From Trachythela sp. YZ-2020 (Eukaryota; Cnidaria; Anthozoa; Malacalcyonacea; Clavulariidae), in the NCBI GenBank assembly GCA_016169945.1, contig JADLSH010000191.1:833501-897500 (forward strand): a stretch of DNA of 64,000 bases, read 5' to 3'. Both the position numbers and the translations under genes were made by a program. The notes under the pieces were generated by a model. It made no database searches, was not told the origin of the DNA, and was given only the letters and a program-made list of their open reading frames with translations. Shown one piece after another: positions 1-13,493 of the stretch (position 1 is its first letter; each line of letters begins with the position of its first letter).

Positions 1-2468
1 CTTTTCGTTCAAAAAATGTTAAGGGTTAGCCTTTACTTTTTAGCCATTTTCGACCACTTTCTGAGTTTTTGAAAAAGTAGCCGAAAATGGCCAAAAAGTA
101 AAGGGGTTAGCCTTAACTTTTCGTTCAAAAAATGTTAAGGGATAGCGTTTACTTTTAGCCATTTTCGACCACTTTCTGAGTTTTTGAAAAACTGGCCGAA
201 AATGGCCAAAAAGTAAAGGGGTTAGCCTTAACTTTTCGTCGCAAAAATGTTAAGGGTTAGCCTTTACTTTTTAGCCATTTTCGACCACTTTCTGAGTTTT
301 TGAAAAACTGGCCGAAAATGGCCAAAAAGTAAAGGGGTTAGCCTTAACTTTTCGTCGCAAAAATGTTAAGGGTTAGCCTTTACTTTTTAGCGATTTTCGA
401 CCACTTTCTGAGTTTTTGAAAAACTGGCCGAAAATGGCCAAAAAGTAAAGGGGTTAGCCTTAACTTTTCGTCCAAAAAATGTGAAGGGGTTAGCCTTTAC
501 TTTTTAGCCATTTTCGACCACTTTCTGAGTTTTTGAAAAAGTGGCCGAAATTGGCCAAAAGGTAAAGGGGTTAGCCTTAACTTTTCGTCGCAAAAATGTT
601 AAGGGTTTAGCCTTTACTTTTTAGCCATTTTCGACCACTTTCTGAGTTTTTGAAAAACTGGCCGAAAATGGCCTAAAAGTAAAGGGGTTAGCCTTAACTT
701 TTCGTCCAAAAAATGTTAAGGGGTTAGCCTTTACTTTTTAGCCATTTTCAGTCACTTATTGACATTTTGAATATGTGGCCGAAAATGGCCAAAAAGTAAA
801 GGGGTTAGCCTTAACTTTTCGTCGCAAAAATGTTAAGGGTTTAGCCTTTACTTTTTAGCCATTTTCGACCACTTTCTGAGTTTTTGAAAAAGTGGCCGAA
901 ATTGGCCTAAAAGTAAAGGGGTTAGCCTTAACTTTTCGTTCAAAAAATGTTAAGGGTTAGCCTTTACTTTTTAGCCATTTTCGACCACTTTCTGAGTTTT
1001 TGAAAAACTGGCCGAAAATGGCCAAAAAGTAAAGGGGTTAGCCTTAACTTTTCGTCGCAAAAATGTTAAGGGTTAGCCTTTACTTTTTAGCCATTTTCGA
1101 CCACTTTCTGAGTTTTTGAAAAACTGGCCGAAAATGGCCAAAAGTAAAGGGGTTAGCCTTAACTTTTCGTCGCAAAAATGTTAAGGGTTAGCCTTTATTT
1201 TTTAGCGATTTTCGACCACTTTCTGAGTTTTTGAAAAACTGGCCGAAAATGGCCAAAAAGTTAACGTGTTAGCCTTAACTTTTCGTCCAAAAAAGTGAAG
1301 GGGTTAGCCTTTACTTTTTAGCCATTTTCGACCACTTTCTGAGTTTTTGAAAAAGTGGCCGAAATTGGCCAAAAGGTAAAGGGGTTAGCCTTAACTTTTC
1401 GTCGCAAAAATGTTAAGGGTTTAGCCTTTACTTTTTAGCCATTTTCGACCACTTTCTGAGTTTTTGAAAAACTGGCCGAAAATGGCCTAAAAGTAAATGG
1501 GTTAGCCTTAACTTTTCGTCCAAAAATGTTAAGGGGTTAGCCTTTACTTTTAGCCATTTTCAGTCACTTATTGACATTTTGAATATGTGGCCGAGAATGG
1601 CCAAAAAGTAAAGGGTTAGCCTTAACTTTTCGTCCAAAAATGTTAAGGGGTTAGCCTTTACTTTTTAGCCATTTTCGACCACTTTCTGAGTTTTTGAAAA
1701 AGTAGCCGAAAATGGCCAAAAAGTAAAGGGGTTAGCCTTAACTTTTCGTCCAAAAAATGTTAAGGGTTAGCCTTTACTTTTTAGCCATTTTCGACCACTT
1801 TCTGAGTTTTTGAAAAACTGGCCGAAAATGGCCAAAAAGTAAAGGGGTTAGCCTTAACTTTTCGTCGCAAAAATGTTAAGGGGTTAGCCTTTACTTTTTA
1901 GCCATTTTCGACCACTTTCTGAGTTTTTGAAAAACTGGCCGAAAATGGCCAAAAAGTAAAGGGGTTAGCCTTAACTTTTCGTCGCAAAAATGTTAAGGGT
2001 TAGCCTTTACTTTTTAGCGATTTTTGACCACTTTCTGAGTTTTTGAAAAACTGGCCGAAAATAGCCAAAAAGTAAAGGTGTTAGCCTTAACTTTTCGTCC
2101 AAAAAATGTGAAGGGGTTAGCCTTTACTTTTTAGCCATTTTCGACCACTTTCTGAGTTTTTGAAAAAGTAGCCGAAAATGGCCAAAAAGTAAAGGGGTTA
2201 GCCTTAACTTTTCGTCCAAAAAATGTTAAGGGGTTAGCCTTTACTTTTTAGCGATTTTCGACCACTTTCTGAGTTTCTGAAAAACTGGCCGAAAATGGCC
2301 AAAAAGTAAAGGGGTTAGTTAGCCTTAACTTTTCGTCCAAAAAATGTGAAGGGGTTAGCCTTTACTTTTTAGCCATTTTCGACCACTTCCTGAGTTTCTG
2401 AAAAACTGGCCGAAAATGGCCAAAAAGTAGGGGTTACCTTAACTTTTCGTCCAAAAAATGTGAAGGGG

Positions 2469-2598
2469 TTTTTTTTTTTTTTTTTTATAAAACTTTATTG
2501 GCATGACCTATTGTAATTACAGGCATTGCTAAAGTATAAAAGTGCTGTAAGAGCACTGAACAACAATATAATATATATATATGGGATAATCTATAATT
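2469..2598 (-). mobile_element. Retroposon-like 3' tail, copy 1, inside sat-117
   Basis: A run of about 19 T is followed by TATAAAACTTTATTGGCATG and an AT-rich stretch ending in a TA dinucleotide run. Read on the minus strand this is a 3' end with AATAAA just before poly(A), typical of a 5'-truncated non-LTR retroposon. It interrupts a satellite unit. The family is not identified. Confidence 0.6.
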
Positions 2599-4696
2599 AG
2601 CCTTTACTTTTTAGCCATTTTCGACCACTTTCTGAGTTTTTGAAAAAGTGGCCGAAATTGGCCAAAAGGTAAAGGGGTTAGCCTTAACTTTTCGTCGCAA
2701 AAATGTTAAGGGGTTAGCCTTTACTTTTTAGCCATTTTCGACCACTTTCTGAGTTTTTGAAAAACTGGCCGAAAATGGCCTAAAAGTAAAGGGGTTAGCC
2801 TTAACTTTTCGTCCAAAAAATGTTAAGGGGTTAGCCTTTACTTTTTAGCCATTTTCGACCACTTTCTGAGTTTCTGAAAAAGTGGCCGAAAATGGCCAAA
2901 AAGTAAAGGGGTTAGCCTTAACTTTTTGTCGAAAAAATGGTAAGGGTTAGCCTTTACTTTTTAGCCATTTTCGACCACTTTCTGAGTTTTTGAAAAACTG
3001 GCCGAAAATGGCCAAAAAGTAAAGGGGTTAGCCTTAACTTTTCGTCGCAAAAATGTTAAGGGGTTAGCCTTTACTTTTTAGCGATTTTCGACCACTTTCT
3101 GAGTTTTTGAAAAACTGGCCGAAAATGGCCAAAAAGTAAAGGGGTTAGCCTTAACTTTTTGTCGAAAAAATGTTAAGGGGTTAGCCTTTACTTTTTAGCC
3201 ATTTTCGACCACTTTCTGAGTTTTTGAAAAACTGGCCGAAAATGGCCAAAAAGTAAAGGGGTTAGCCTTAACTTTTCGTCCAAAAAATGTTAAGGGGTTA
3301 GCCTTTACTTTTTAGCCATTTTCGACCACTTTCTGAGTTTTTGAAAAACTGGCCGAAAATGGCCTAAAAGTAAAGGGGTTAGCCTTAACTTTTCGTCCAA
3401 AAATGTTAAGGGGTTAGCCTTTACTTTTTAGCCATTTTCGACCACTTTCTGAGTTTTTGAAAAACATGCCGAAAATGGCCAAAAAGTAAAGGGGTTAGCC
3501 TTAACTTTTCGTCCAAAAAATGTTAAGGGGTTAGCCTTTACTTTTTAGCGATTTTCGACCACTTTCTGAGTTTTTGAAAAACTGGCCGAAAATGGCCAAA
3601 AAGTAAAGGGGTTAGCCTTAACTTTTCGTCGCAAAAATGTTAAGGGGTTAGCCTTTACTTTTTAGCCATTTTCGACCACTTTCTGAGTTTTTGAAAAACT
3701 GGCCGAAAATGGCCAAAAAGTAAAGGGGTTAGCCCTAACTTTTCGTCGCAAAAATGTTAAGGGTTTAGCCTTTACTTTTTAGCCATTTTCGACCACTTTC
3801 TGAGTTTTTGAAAAACTGGCCGAAAATGGCCTAAAAGTAAAGGGGTTAGCCTTAACTTTTCGTCCAAAAAATGTTAAGGGGTTAGCCTTTACTTTTTAGC
3901 CATTTTCAGTCACTTATTGACATTTTGAATATGTGGCCGAAAATGGCCAAAAAGTAAAGGGGTTAGCCTTAACTTTTCGTCGCAAAAATGTTAAGGGTTA
4001 GCCTTTACTTTTTAGCGATTTTCGACCACTTTCTGAGTTTTTGAAAAACTGGCCGAAAATGGCCAAAAAGTAAAGGGGTTAGCCTTAACTTTTCGTCCAA
4101 AAAATGTTAAGGGGTTAGCCTTTACTTTTTAGCCATTTTCGACCACTTTCTGAGTTTTTGAAAAACTGGCCGAAAATGGCCAAAAAGTAAAGGGGTTAGC
4201 CTTAACTTTTCGTCGCAAAAATGTTAAGGGTTTAGCCTTTACTTTTTAGCCATTTTCTACCACTTTCTGAGTTTTTGAAAAACTGGCCGAAAATGGCCTA
4301 AAAGTAAAGGGGTTAGCCTTAACTTTTCGTCCAAAAAATGTTAAGGGGTTAGCCTTTACTTTTTAGCCATTTTCAGTCACTTATTGACATTTTGAATATG
4401 TGGCCGAAAATGGCCAAAAAGTAAAGGGGTTAGCCTTAACTTTTCGTCCAAAAAATGTGAAGGGGTTAGCCTTTACTTTTTAGCCATTTTCGACCACTTT
4501 CTGAGTTTTTGAAAAAGTGGCCGAAATTGGCCAAAAGGTAAAGGGGTTAGCCTTAACTTTTCGTCGCAAAAATGTTAAGGGTTTAGCCTTTACTTTTTAG
4601 CCATTTTCGACCACTTCCTGAGTTTCTGAAAAACTGGCCGAAAATGGCCAAAAAGTAGGGGTTACCTTAACTTTTCGTCCAAAAAATGTGAAGGGG

Positions 4697-4827
4697 TTTT
4701 TTTTTTTTTTTTTTATAAAACTTTATTGGCATGACCTATTGTAATTACAGGCATTGCTAAAGTATAAAAGTGCTGTAAGAGCACTGAACAACAATATAAT
4801 ATATATATATGGGATAATCTATAATTA
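4697..4827 (-). mobile_element. Retroposon-like 3' tail, copy 2, inside sat-117
   Basis: Practically identical to the copy at 2469-2598, with the same satellite sequence on both sides. The spacing of about 2,228 bp equals 19 monomers. One insertion that was later copied with its surrounding satellite explains this better than two independent insertions. Confidence 0.65.
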
Positions 4828-7800
4828 GCCTTTACTTTTTAGCCATTTTCGACCACTTTCTGAGTTTTTGAAAAAGTGGCCGAAATTGGCCAAAAGGTAA
4901 AGGGGTTAGCCTTAACTTTTCGTCGCAAAAATGTTAAGGGTTTAGCCTTTACTTTTTAGCCATTTTCGACCACTTTCTGAGTTTTTGGAAAACAGGCCGA
5001 AAATGGCCTAAAAGTAAAGGGGTTAGCCTTAACTTTTCGTCCAAAAAATGTTAAGGGGTTAGCCTTTACTTTTTAGCCATTTTCGACCACTTTCTGAGTT
5101 TTTGAACACCTGGCCGACACTGGCCACAAAGTAAAGGGGTTAGCCTTAACTTTTCGTCGCAAAAATGTTAAGGGGTTAGCCTTTACTTTTTAGCGATTTT
5201 CGACCACTTTCTGAGTTTTTGAAAAACTGGCCGAAAATGGCCTAAAAGTAAAGGGGTTAGCCTTAACTTTTCGTCGCAAAAATGTTAAGGGGTTAGCCTT
5301 TACTTTTTAGCCATTTTCGACCACTTTCTGAGTTTTTGAAAAACTGGCCGAAAATGGCCAAAAAGTAAAGGGGTTAGCCTTAACTTTTCGTCCAAAAAAT
5401 GTTAAGGGTTAGCCTTTACTTTTAGCCATTTTCGACCACGTTGTGTGTTTTTGATAAACTGGCCGAAAATGGCCTAAAAGTAAAGGGGTTAGCCTTAACT
5501 TTTCGTCCAAAAATGGTAAGGGTTAGCCTTTACTTTTTAGCCATTTTCGACCACTTTCTGAGTTTTTGAAAAACTGCCCGAAAATGGCCAAAAAGTAAAG
5601 GGGTTAGCCTTAACTTTTCGTCCAAAAATGTTAAGGGTTAGCCTTTACTTTTTAGCGATTTTCGACCACTTTCTGAGTTTTTGAAAAACTGCCCGAAAAT
5701 GGCCAAAAGTAAAGGGGTTAGCCTTAACTTTTCGTCGCAAAAAATGTTAAGGGTTAGCCTTTACTTTTAGCCATTTTCGACCACTTTCTGAGTTTTTGAA
5801 AAAGTGGCCGAAATTGGCCAAAAGGTAAAGGGGTTAGCCCTAACTTTTCGTCGCAAAAATGTTAAGGGTTTAGCCTTTACTTTTTAGCCATTTTCGACCA
5901 CTTTCTGAGTTTTTGAAAAACTGGCCGAAAATGGCCTAAAAGTAAAGGGGTTAGCCTTAACTTTTCGTCCAAAAAATGTTAAGGGGTTAGCCTTTACTTT
6001 TTAGCCATTTTCAGTCACTTATTGACATTTTGAATATGTGGCCGAAAATGGCCAAAAAGTAAAGGGGTTAGCCTTAACTTTTCGTCGCAAAAATGTTAAG
6101 GGTTAGCCTTTACTTTTTACCGATTTTCGACCACTTTCTGAGTTTTTGAAAAACTGGCCGAAAATAGCCAAAAAGTAAAGGGGTTAGCCTTAACTTTTCG
6201 TCCAAAAAATGTGAAGGGGTTAGCCTTTACTTTTTAGCCATTTTCGACCACTTTCTGAGTTTTTGAAAAAGTGGCCGAAATTGGCCAAAAGGTAAAGGGG
6301 TTAGCCTTAACTTTTCGTCGCAAAAATGTTAAGGGTTTAGCCTTTACTTTTTAGCCATTTTCGACCACTTTCTGAGTTTTTGAAAAACTGGCCGAAAATG
6401 GCCTAAAAGTAAAGGGGTTAGCCTTAACTTTTCGTCCAAAAAATGTTAAGGGGTTAGCCTTTACTTTTTAGCCATTTTCAGTCACTTATTGACATTTTGA
6501 ATATGTGGCCGAAAATGGCCAAAAAGTAAAGGGGTTAGCCTTAACTTTTCGTCCAAAAAATGTGAAGGGGTTAGCCTTTACTTTTTAGCCATTTTCGACC
6601 ACTTTCTGAGTTTTTGAAAAAGTGGCCGAAAATGGCCAAAAGGTAAAGGGGTTAGCCTTAACTTTTCGTCGCAAAAATGTTAAGGGTTTAGCCTTTACTT
6701 TTTAGCCATTTTCGACCACTTTCTGAGTTTTTGAAAAACTGGCCGAAAATGGCCTAAAAGTAAAGGGGTTAGCCTTAACTTTTCGTTCAAAAAATGTTAA
6801 GGGTTAGCCTTTACTTTTTAGCCATTTTCGACCACTTTCTGAGTTTTTGAAAAACTGGCCGAAAATGGCCAAAAAGTAAAGGGGTTAGCCTTAACTTTTC
6901 GTCGCAAAAATGGTAAGGTTGGCCTTTACTTTTAGCCATTTTCGACCACTTTCTGAGTTTTTGAAAAACTGGCCGAAAATGGCCAAAAAGTAAAGGGGTT
7001 AGCCTTAACTTTTCGTCGCAAAAATGTTAAGGGTTAGCCTTTACTTTTTAGCGATTTTCGACCACTTTCTGAGTTTTTGAAAAACTGGCCGAAAATAGCC
7101 AAAAAGTAAAGGGGTTAGCCTTAACTTTTCGTCCAAAAAATGTGAAGGGTTAGCCTTTACTTTTTAGCCATTTTCGACCACTTTCTGAGTTTTTGAAAAA
7201 GTAGCCGAAAATAGCCAAAAAATAAAGGGGTTAGCCTTAACTTTTCGTCGCAAAAATGTTAAGGGGTTAGCCTTTACTTTTTAGCCATTTTCGACCACTT
7301 TCTGAGTTTTTGAAAAACTGCCCGAAAATGGCCAAAAAGTAAAGGGGTTAGCCTTAACTTTTCGTCCAAAAAATGTTAAGGGGTTAGCCTTTACTTTTTA
7401 GCCATTTTCAGTCACTTATTGACATTTTGAATATGTGGCCGAGAATGGCCAAAAAGTAAAGGGGTTAGCCTTAACTTTTCGTCCACAAAATGTTAAGGGG
7501 TTAGCCTTTACTTTTTAGCCATTTTCGACCACTTTCTGAGTTTTTGAAAAAGTAGCCGAAAATGGCCTAAAAGTAAAGGGGTTAGCCTTAACTTTTCGTT
7601 CAAAAAATGTTAAGGGTTAGCCTTTACTTTTTAGCCATTTTCGACCACTTTCTGAGTTTTTGAAAAACTGGCCGAAAATGGCCAAAAAGTAAAGGGGTTA
7701 GCCTTAACTTTTCGTCGCAAAAATGTTAAGGGTTAGCCTTTACTTTTTAGCCATTTTCGACCACTTTCTGAGTTTTTGAAAAACTGGCCGAAAATGGCCA

Positions 7801-10800
7801 AAAAGTAAAGGGGTTAGCCTTAACTTTTCGTCGCAAAATGTTAAGGGTTAGCCTTTACTTTTTAGCGATTTTTGACCACTTTCTGAGTTTTTGAAAAACT
7901 GGCCGAAAATAGCCAAAAAGTAAAGGGGTTAGCCTTAACCTTTCGTCCAAAAAATGTGAAGGGGTTAGCCTTTACTTTTTAGCCATTTTCGACCACTTTC
8001 TGAGTTTCTGAAAAACTGGCCGAAAATGGCCAAAAAGTAAAGGGGTTAGCCTTAACTTTTCGTCCAAAAAATGTGAAGGGGTTAGCCTTTACTTTTTAGC
8101 CATTTTCGACCACTTTCTGAGTTTTTGAAAAACTGGCCGAAAATGGCCTAAAAGTAAAGGGGTTAGCCTTAACTTTTCGTCCAAAAAATGTTAAGGGGTT
8201 AGCCTTTACTTTTTAGCCATTTTCGACCACTTTCTGAGTTTCTGAAAAAGTGGCCGAAAATGGCCAAAAAGTAAAGGGGTTAGCCTTAACTTTTCGTCGA
8301 AAAAATGTTAAGGGGTTAGCCTTTACTTTTTAGCCATTTTCGACCACTTTCTGAGTTTTTGAAAAACTGGCCGAAAATGGCCAAAAAGTAAAGGGGTTAG
8401 CCTTAACTTTTCGTCGCAAAAATGTTAAGGGTTGGCCTTTACTTTTTAGCCATTTTCGACCACTTTCTGAGTTTTTGAAAAACTGGCCGAAAATGGCCAA
8501 AAAGTAAAGGGGTTAGCCTTAACTTTTCGTCGCAAAAATGTTAAGGGGTTAGCCTTTACTTTTTAGCGATTTTCGACCACTTTCTGAGTTTTTGAAAAAC
8601 TGGCCGAAAATAGCCAAAAAGTAAAGGGGTTAGCCTTAACTTTTCGTCCAAAAAATGTGAAGGGGTTAGCCTTTACTTTTTAGCCATTTTCGACCACTTT
8701 CTGAGTTTTTGAAAAAGTGGCCGAAATTGGCCAAAAGGTAAAGGGGTTAGCCTTAACTTTTCGTCGCAAAAATGTTAAGGGTTTAGCCTTTACTTTTTAG
8801 CCATTTTCGACCACTTTCTGAGTTTTTGAAAAACTGGCCGAAAATGGCCTAAAAGTAAAGGGGTTAGCCTTAACTTTTCGTCCAAAAAATGTTAAGGGGT
8901 TAGCCTTTACTTTTTAGCCATTTTCAGTCACTTATTGACATTTTGAATATGTGGCCGAGAATGGCCAAAAAGTAAAGGGGTTAGCCTTAACTTTTCGTCC
9001 AAAAAATGTTAAGGGGTTAGCCTTTACTTTTTAGCCATTTTCGACCACTTTCTGAGTTTTTGAAAAAGTAGCCGAAAATGGCCAAAAAGTAAAGGGGTTA
9101 GCCTTAACTTTTCGTTCAAAAAATGTTAAGGGTTAGCCTTTACTTTTTAGCCATTTTCGACCACTTTCTGAGTTTTTGAAAAACTGGCCGAAAATGGCCA
9201 AAAAGTAAAGGGGTTAGCCTTAACTTTTCGTCGCAAAAATGTTAAGGGTTGGCCTTTACTTTTTAGCCATTTTCGACCACTTTCTGAGTTTTTGAAAAAC
9301 TGGCCGAAAATGGCCAAAAAGTAAAGGGGTTAGCCTTAACTTTTCGTCGCAAAAATGTTAAGGGTTAGCCTTTACTTTTTAGCGATTTTTGACCACTTTC
9401 TGAGTTTTTGAAAAACTGGCCGAAAATAGCCAAAAAGTAAAGGGGTTAGCCTTAACCTTTCGTCCAAAAAATGTGAAGGGGTTAGCCTTTACTTTTTAGC
9501 CATTTGCGACCACTTTCTGAGTTTCTGAAAAACTGGCCGAAAATGGCCAAAAAGTAAAGGGGTTAGCCTTAACTTTTCGTCCAAAAAATGTGAAGGGGTT
9601 AGCCTTTACTTTTTAGCCATTTTCGACCACTTTCTGAGTTTTTGAAAAACTGGCCGAAAATGGCCTAAAAGTAAAGGGGTTAGCCTTAACTTTTCGTCCA
9701 AAAAATGTTAAGGGGTTAGCCTTTACTTTTTAGCCATTTTCGACCACTTTCTGAGTTTCTGAAAAAGTGGCCGAAAATGGCCAAAAAGTAAAGGGGTTAG
9801 CCTTAACTTTTCGTCGAAAAAATGTTAAGGGGTTAGCCTTTACTTTTTAGCCATTTTCGACCACTTTCTGAGTTTTTGAAAAAGTAGCCGAAAATGGCCA
9901 AAAAGTAAAGGGGTTAGCCTTAACTTTTCGTTCAAAAAATGTTAAGGGTTAGCCTTTACTTTTTAGCCATTTTCGACCACTTTCTGAGTTTTTGAAAAAC
10001 TGGCCGAAAATGGCCAAAAAGTAAAGGGGTTAGCCTTAACTTTTCGTCGCAAAAATGTTAAGCGTTGGCCTTTACTTTTTAGCCATTTTCGACCACTTTC
10101 TGAGTTTTTGAAAAACTGGCCGAAAATGGCCAAAAAGTAAAGGGGTTAGCCTTAACTTTTCGTCGCAAAAATGTTAAGGGTTAGCCTTTACTTTTTAGCG
10201 ATTTTTGACCACTTTCTGAGTTTTTGAAAAACTGGCCGAAAATAGCCAAAAAGTAAAGGGGTTAGCCTTAACCTTTCGTCCAAAAAATGTGAAGGGGTTA
10301 GCCTTTACTTTTTAGCCATTTTCGACCACTTTCTGAGTTTGTGAAAAACTGGCCGAAAATGGCCAAAAAGTAAAGGGGTTAGCCTTAACTTTTCGTCCAA
10401 AAAATGTGAAGGGGTTAGCCTTTACTTTTTAGCCATTTTCGACCACTTTCTGAGTTTTTGCAAAACTGGCCGAAAATGGCCTAAAAGTAAAGGGGTTAGC
10501 CTTAACTTTTCGTCCAAAAAATGTTAAGGGGTTAGCCTTTACTTTTTAGCCATTTTCGACCACTTTCTGAGTTTCTGAAAAAGTGGCCGAAAATGGCCAA
10601 AAAGTAAAGGGGTTAGCCTTAACTTTTCGTCGAAAAAATGTTAAGGGGTTAGCCTTTACTTTTTGGCCATTTTCAGTCACTTATTGACATTTTGAATATG
10701 TGGCCGGAAATGGCCAAAAAGTAAAGGGGTTAGCCTTACCCTTTTGGTCAAAATTCGCCACTTTTTCAAAAACCAAAACAGTGCCGATATCTGCCCAAAA

Positions 10801-11049
10801 CGTAAAGGGGTTAGTCTTGACAAAACGTTAAGGGGTTAGCCTTTACTTTTTGGCCATTTTAACCACTTTTCAAAAACTGAAAAAATGGCCAAAAAGTAAC
10901 CATTAAAGTTTGTTAAGGCTAACCTCTTTACTGAAAAAGTGGCTAAAAATGGTCAAAAAGTAAAAGGCTAAACCCTTAACGTGTTGTTAAGGCTATAACT
11001 CCTCGCGCTGCAGTGTTTATATACTCACAAGCTGTAAAATCATTTACAA

Positions 11050-13430
11050 CCCTATTGTCCTAGCGGAGGCAGATTTTTTATACTCGCTGTCAATTAGCAA
11101 TGACAATCGTAGAACGGTCGATCAAGCAACGCAGGTGAAAAGCTGGTCACAAGTGGAGATTGAACGAGTTTTGCCTAGTTATTCCTGATCGTGTTAGGCC
11201 TTGCACCCGAAGGGCAGAACTTGCCATGCAGAACTGAGCTGCAGGCTTGCCTATTTTGCACGACCAACCAGAAAATCAAGCCGAAGTGACATCGAACAAC
11301 TACGAATGGCCAACCTATCCCCTTATGTGATTTTGCCCAACAGTTATAGTTGCCATTCTGGTGCTAATTTATACCACTCAAATATAAATATGAATGCAGG
11401 CAGATTTTTTATACTCACTGCCAATTAGAAATGACAATCGCAGAAAGCTAGATCAAGCCACACAGGTGAAAGGCTGGTCACAAGTGGTGATTCAATGACA
11501 ATTTTGCCTGGTTATTCCTGATCGTGTTAGGCCTTGCACCCGAAGGGCAGAGCTTGCCATGCAGAATTGAGCTGCAGGCTTGCCTATTTTGCACGACCAA
11601 CCAGAAAAATGAAGGCGAAGTGACATCGAACAACTACGAATGACCAACCTATCCACTCATGTGATTTTATCTATCAGTCACAGTTGCCATTTTGGCGCTA
11701 ATAATTTATACCACTCAAATATAAATATGAATGCAGGCAGATTTTTTATACTCACTGCCAATTAGAAATGACAATCGTAGAAAGCTAGATCAAGCCACAC
11801 AGGCGATAGGCTGGTCACAAGTGGCGATTCAATGACAATTTTGCCTCGTTATTCCTGATCGTGTTAGACCTTGCACCCGAAGGGCAGAGCTTGCCATGCA
11901 GAATTGAGCTGCAGGCTTGCCTATTTTGCACGACCAACCAGAAAAATCAAGGCGAAGTGACATCGAACAACTACGAATGGCCAACCTATCCCCTCATTTG
12001 ATTTTACCTATCAGTCACAGTTGCCATTTTGGCGCTAATAATTTATAAACTCAAATATAAATATGAATGCAGGCAGATTTGTTATACTCACTGCCAATTA
12101 GAAATGACAATCGTAGAAAGCTAGATCAAGCCACACAGGCGAAAGGCTGGTCACAAGTGGCGATTCAATGACAATTTTGCCTAGTTATTCCTGATCGTGT
12201 TAGACCTTGCACCCGAAGGGCAGAGCTTGCCATGCAGAATTGAGCTGCAGGCTTGCCTATTTTGCACGACCAACCAGAAAAATGAAGGCGAAGTGACATC
12301 GAACAACTACGAATGGCCAACCTATCCACTCATGTGATTTTATCTATCAGTCACAGTTGCCATTTTGGCGCTAATAATTTATACCACTCAAATATAAATA
12401 TGAATGCAGGCAGATTTGTTATACTCACTGCCAATTAGAAATGACAATCGTAGAAAGCTAGATCAAGCCACACAGGCGATAGGCTGGTCACAAGTGGCGA
12501 TTCAATGACAATTTTGCCTCGTTATTCCTGATCGTGTTAGACCTTGCACCCGAAGGGCAGAGCTTGCCATGCAGAATTGAGCTGCAGGCTTGCCTATTTT
12601 GCACGACCAACCAGAAAAATCAAGGCGAAGTGACATCGAACAACTACGAATGGCCAACCTATCCCCTCATTTGATTTTACCTATCAGTCACAGCTGCCAT
12701 TTTGGCGCTAATAATTTATAAACTCAAATATAAATATGAATGCAGGCAGATTTGTTATACTCACTGCCAATTAGAAATGACAATCGTAGAAAGCTAGATC
12801 AAGCCACACAGGCGAAAGGCTGGTCACAAGTGGCGATTCAATGACAATTTTGCCTAGTTATTCCTGATCGTGTTAGACCTTGCACCCGAAGGGCAGTGCT
12901 TGCCATGCAGAATTGAGCTGCAGGCTTGCCTACTTTGCACGACCAACCAGAAAATCAAGCCGAAGTGACATCGAACAACTACGAATGGCCACCCTATCCC
13001 CTTATGTGATTTTGCCCACCAGTTATAGTTGCCATTCTGGTGCTAATTTATACCACTCAAATATAAATATGAATGCAGGCAGATTTTTTATACTCACTGC
13101 CAATTAGAAATGACAATCGCAGAAAGCTAGATCAAGCCACACAGGTGAAAGGCTGGTCACAAGTGGCGATTCAATGACAATTTTGCCTGGTTATTCCTGA
13201 TCGTGTTAGGCCTTGCACCCGAAGGGCAGAGCTTGCCATGCAGAATTGAGCTGCAGGCTTGCCTATTTTGCACGACCAACCAGAAAAATCAAGCCGAAGT
13301 GACATCGAACAACTACGAATGGCCAACCTATCCCCTCATGTGATTTTACCTATCAGTCGCAGTTGCCATTTTGGCGCTAATAATTTATAAACTGAAATAT
13401 AAATATGAATGCAGGCGGATTGCAGAATGC
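11050..13430. repeat. Satellite array, ~336-bp unit, seven copies (sat-336)
   Basis: The marker CCTGATCGTGTTAG recurs at 11184, 11517, 11854, 12190, 12527, 12863 and 13196, i.e. every 333-337 bp. Units carry diagnostic variants: copies 1 and 6 share CCCCTTATGTGATTTTGCCC, copies 2 and 4 share a CCACTCATGTGATTTTATC type, copies 3 and 5 share CCCCTCATTTGATTTTACC. Copies 2-3 and 4-5 therefore form a repeated dimer of about 673 bp. Two units are open for a 75-codon frame, but the others are not, so it is not taken as coding. No tRNA, 5S rRNA or snRNA likeness was recognised. Confidence 0.95.
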
Positions 13431-13493
13431 AGGGGCACCGCCCCCAAAAATGTGGAATGTGGAGCCCGCAAACCCCATTTCTTGCACTCTAAA

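Larger units (their letters stand above)
1..10990. repeat. Satellite array, ~117-bp monomer (sat-117)
   Basis: About 92 head-to-tail monomers of roughly 116-117 bp fill the window from its left edge. A monomer contains TTAGCCTTTACTTTTTAGCC, then CGACCACTTTCTGAG, then GGCCGAAAATGGCC, AAAAAGTAAAGGGG and TTAACTTTTCGTC. Its two halves are imperfect reverse complements (arms about 30 nt), so each unit can fold as a hairpin. A distinct variant with GTCACTTATTGACATTTTG occurs near 750, 1562, 3908, 4375, 6013, 6480, 7410, 8925 and 10675, at spacings that are multiples of the monomer. From about 10,740 to 10,990 the units become diverged and irregular. No coding potential was seen. The array continues beyond the left end of the window. 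Confidence 0.97.

Noticed and set aside
1..10990. CRISPR-like or telomeric array
   Set aside because: The repeats are contiguous without unique spacers, and the GGGTTAG pieces are isolated and not in (TTAGGG)n runs.
11201..13107. Two nearly identical 75-codon open frames in sat-336
   Set aside because: Open in only two of seven units; the others carry stops or shifts. No family likeness.
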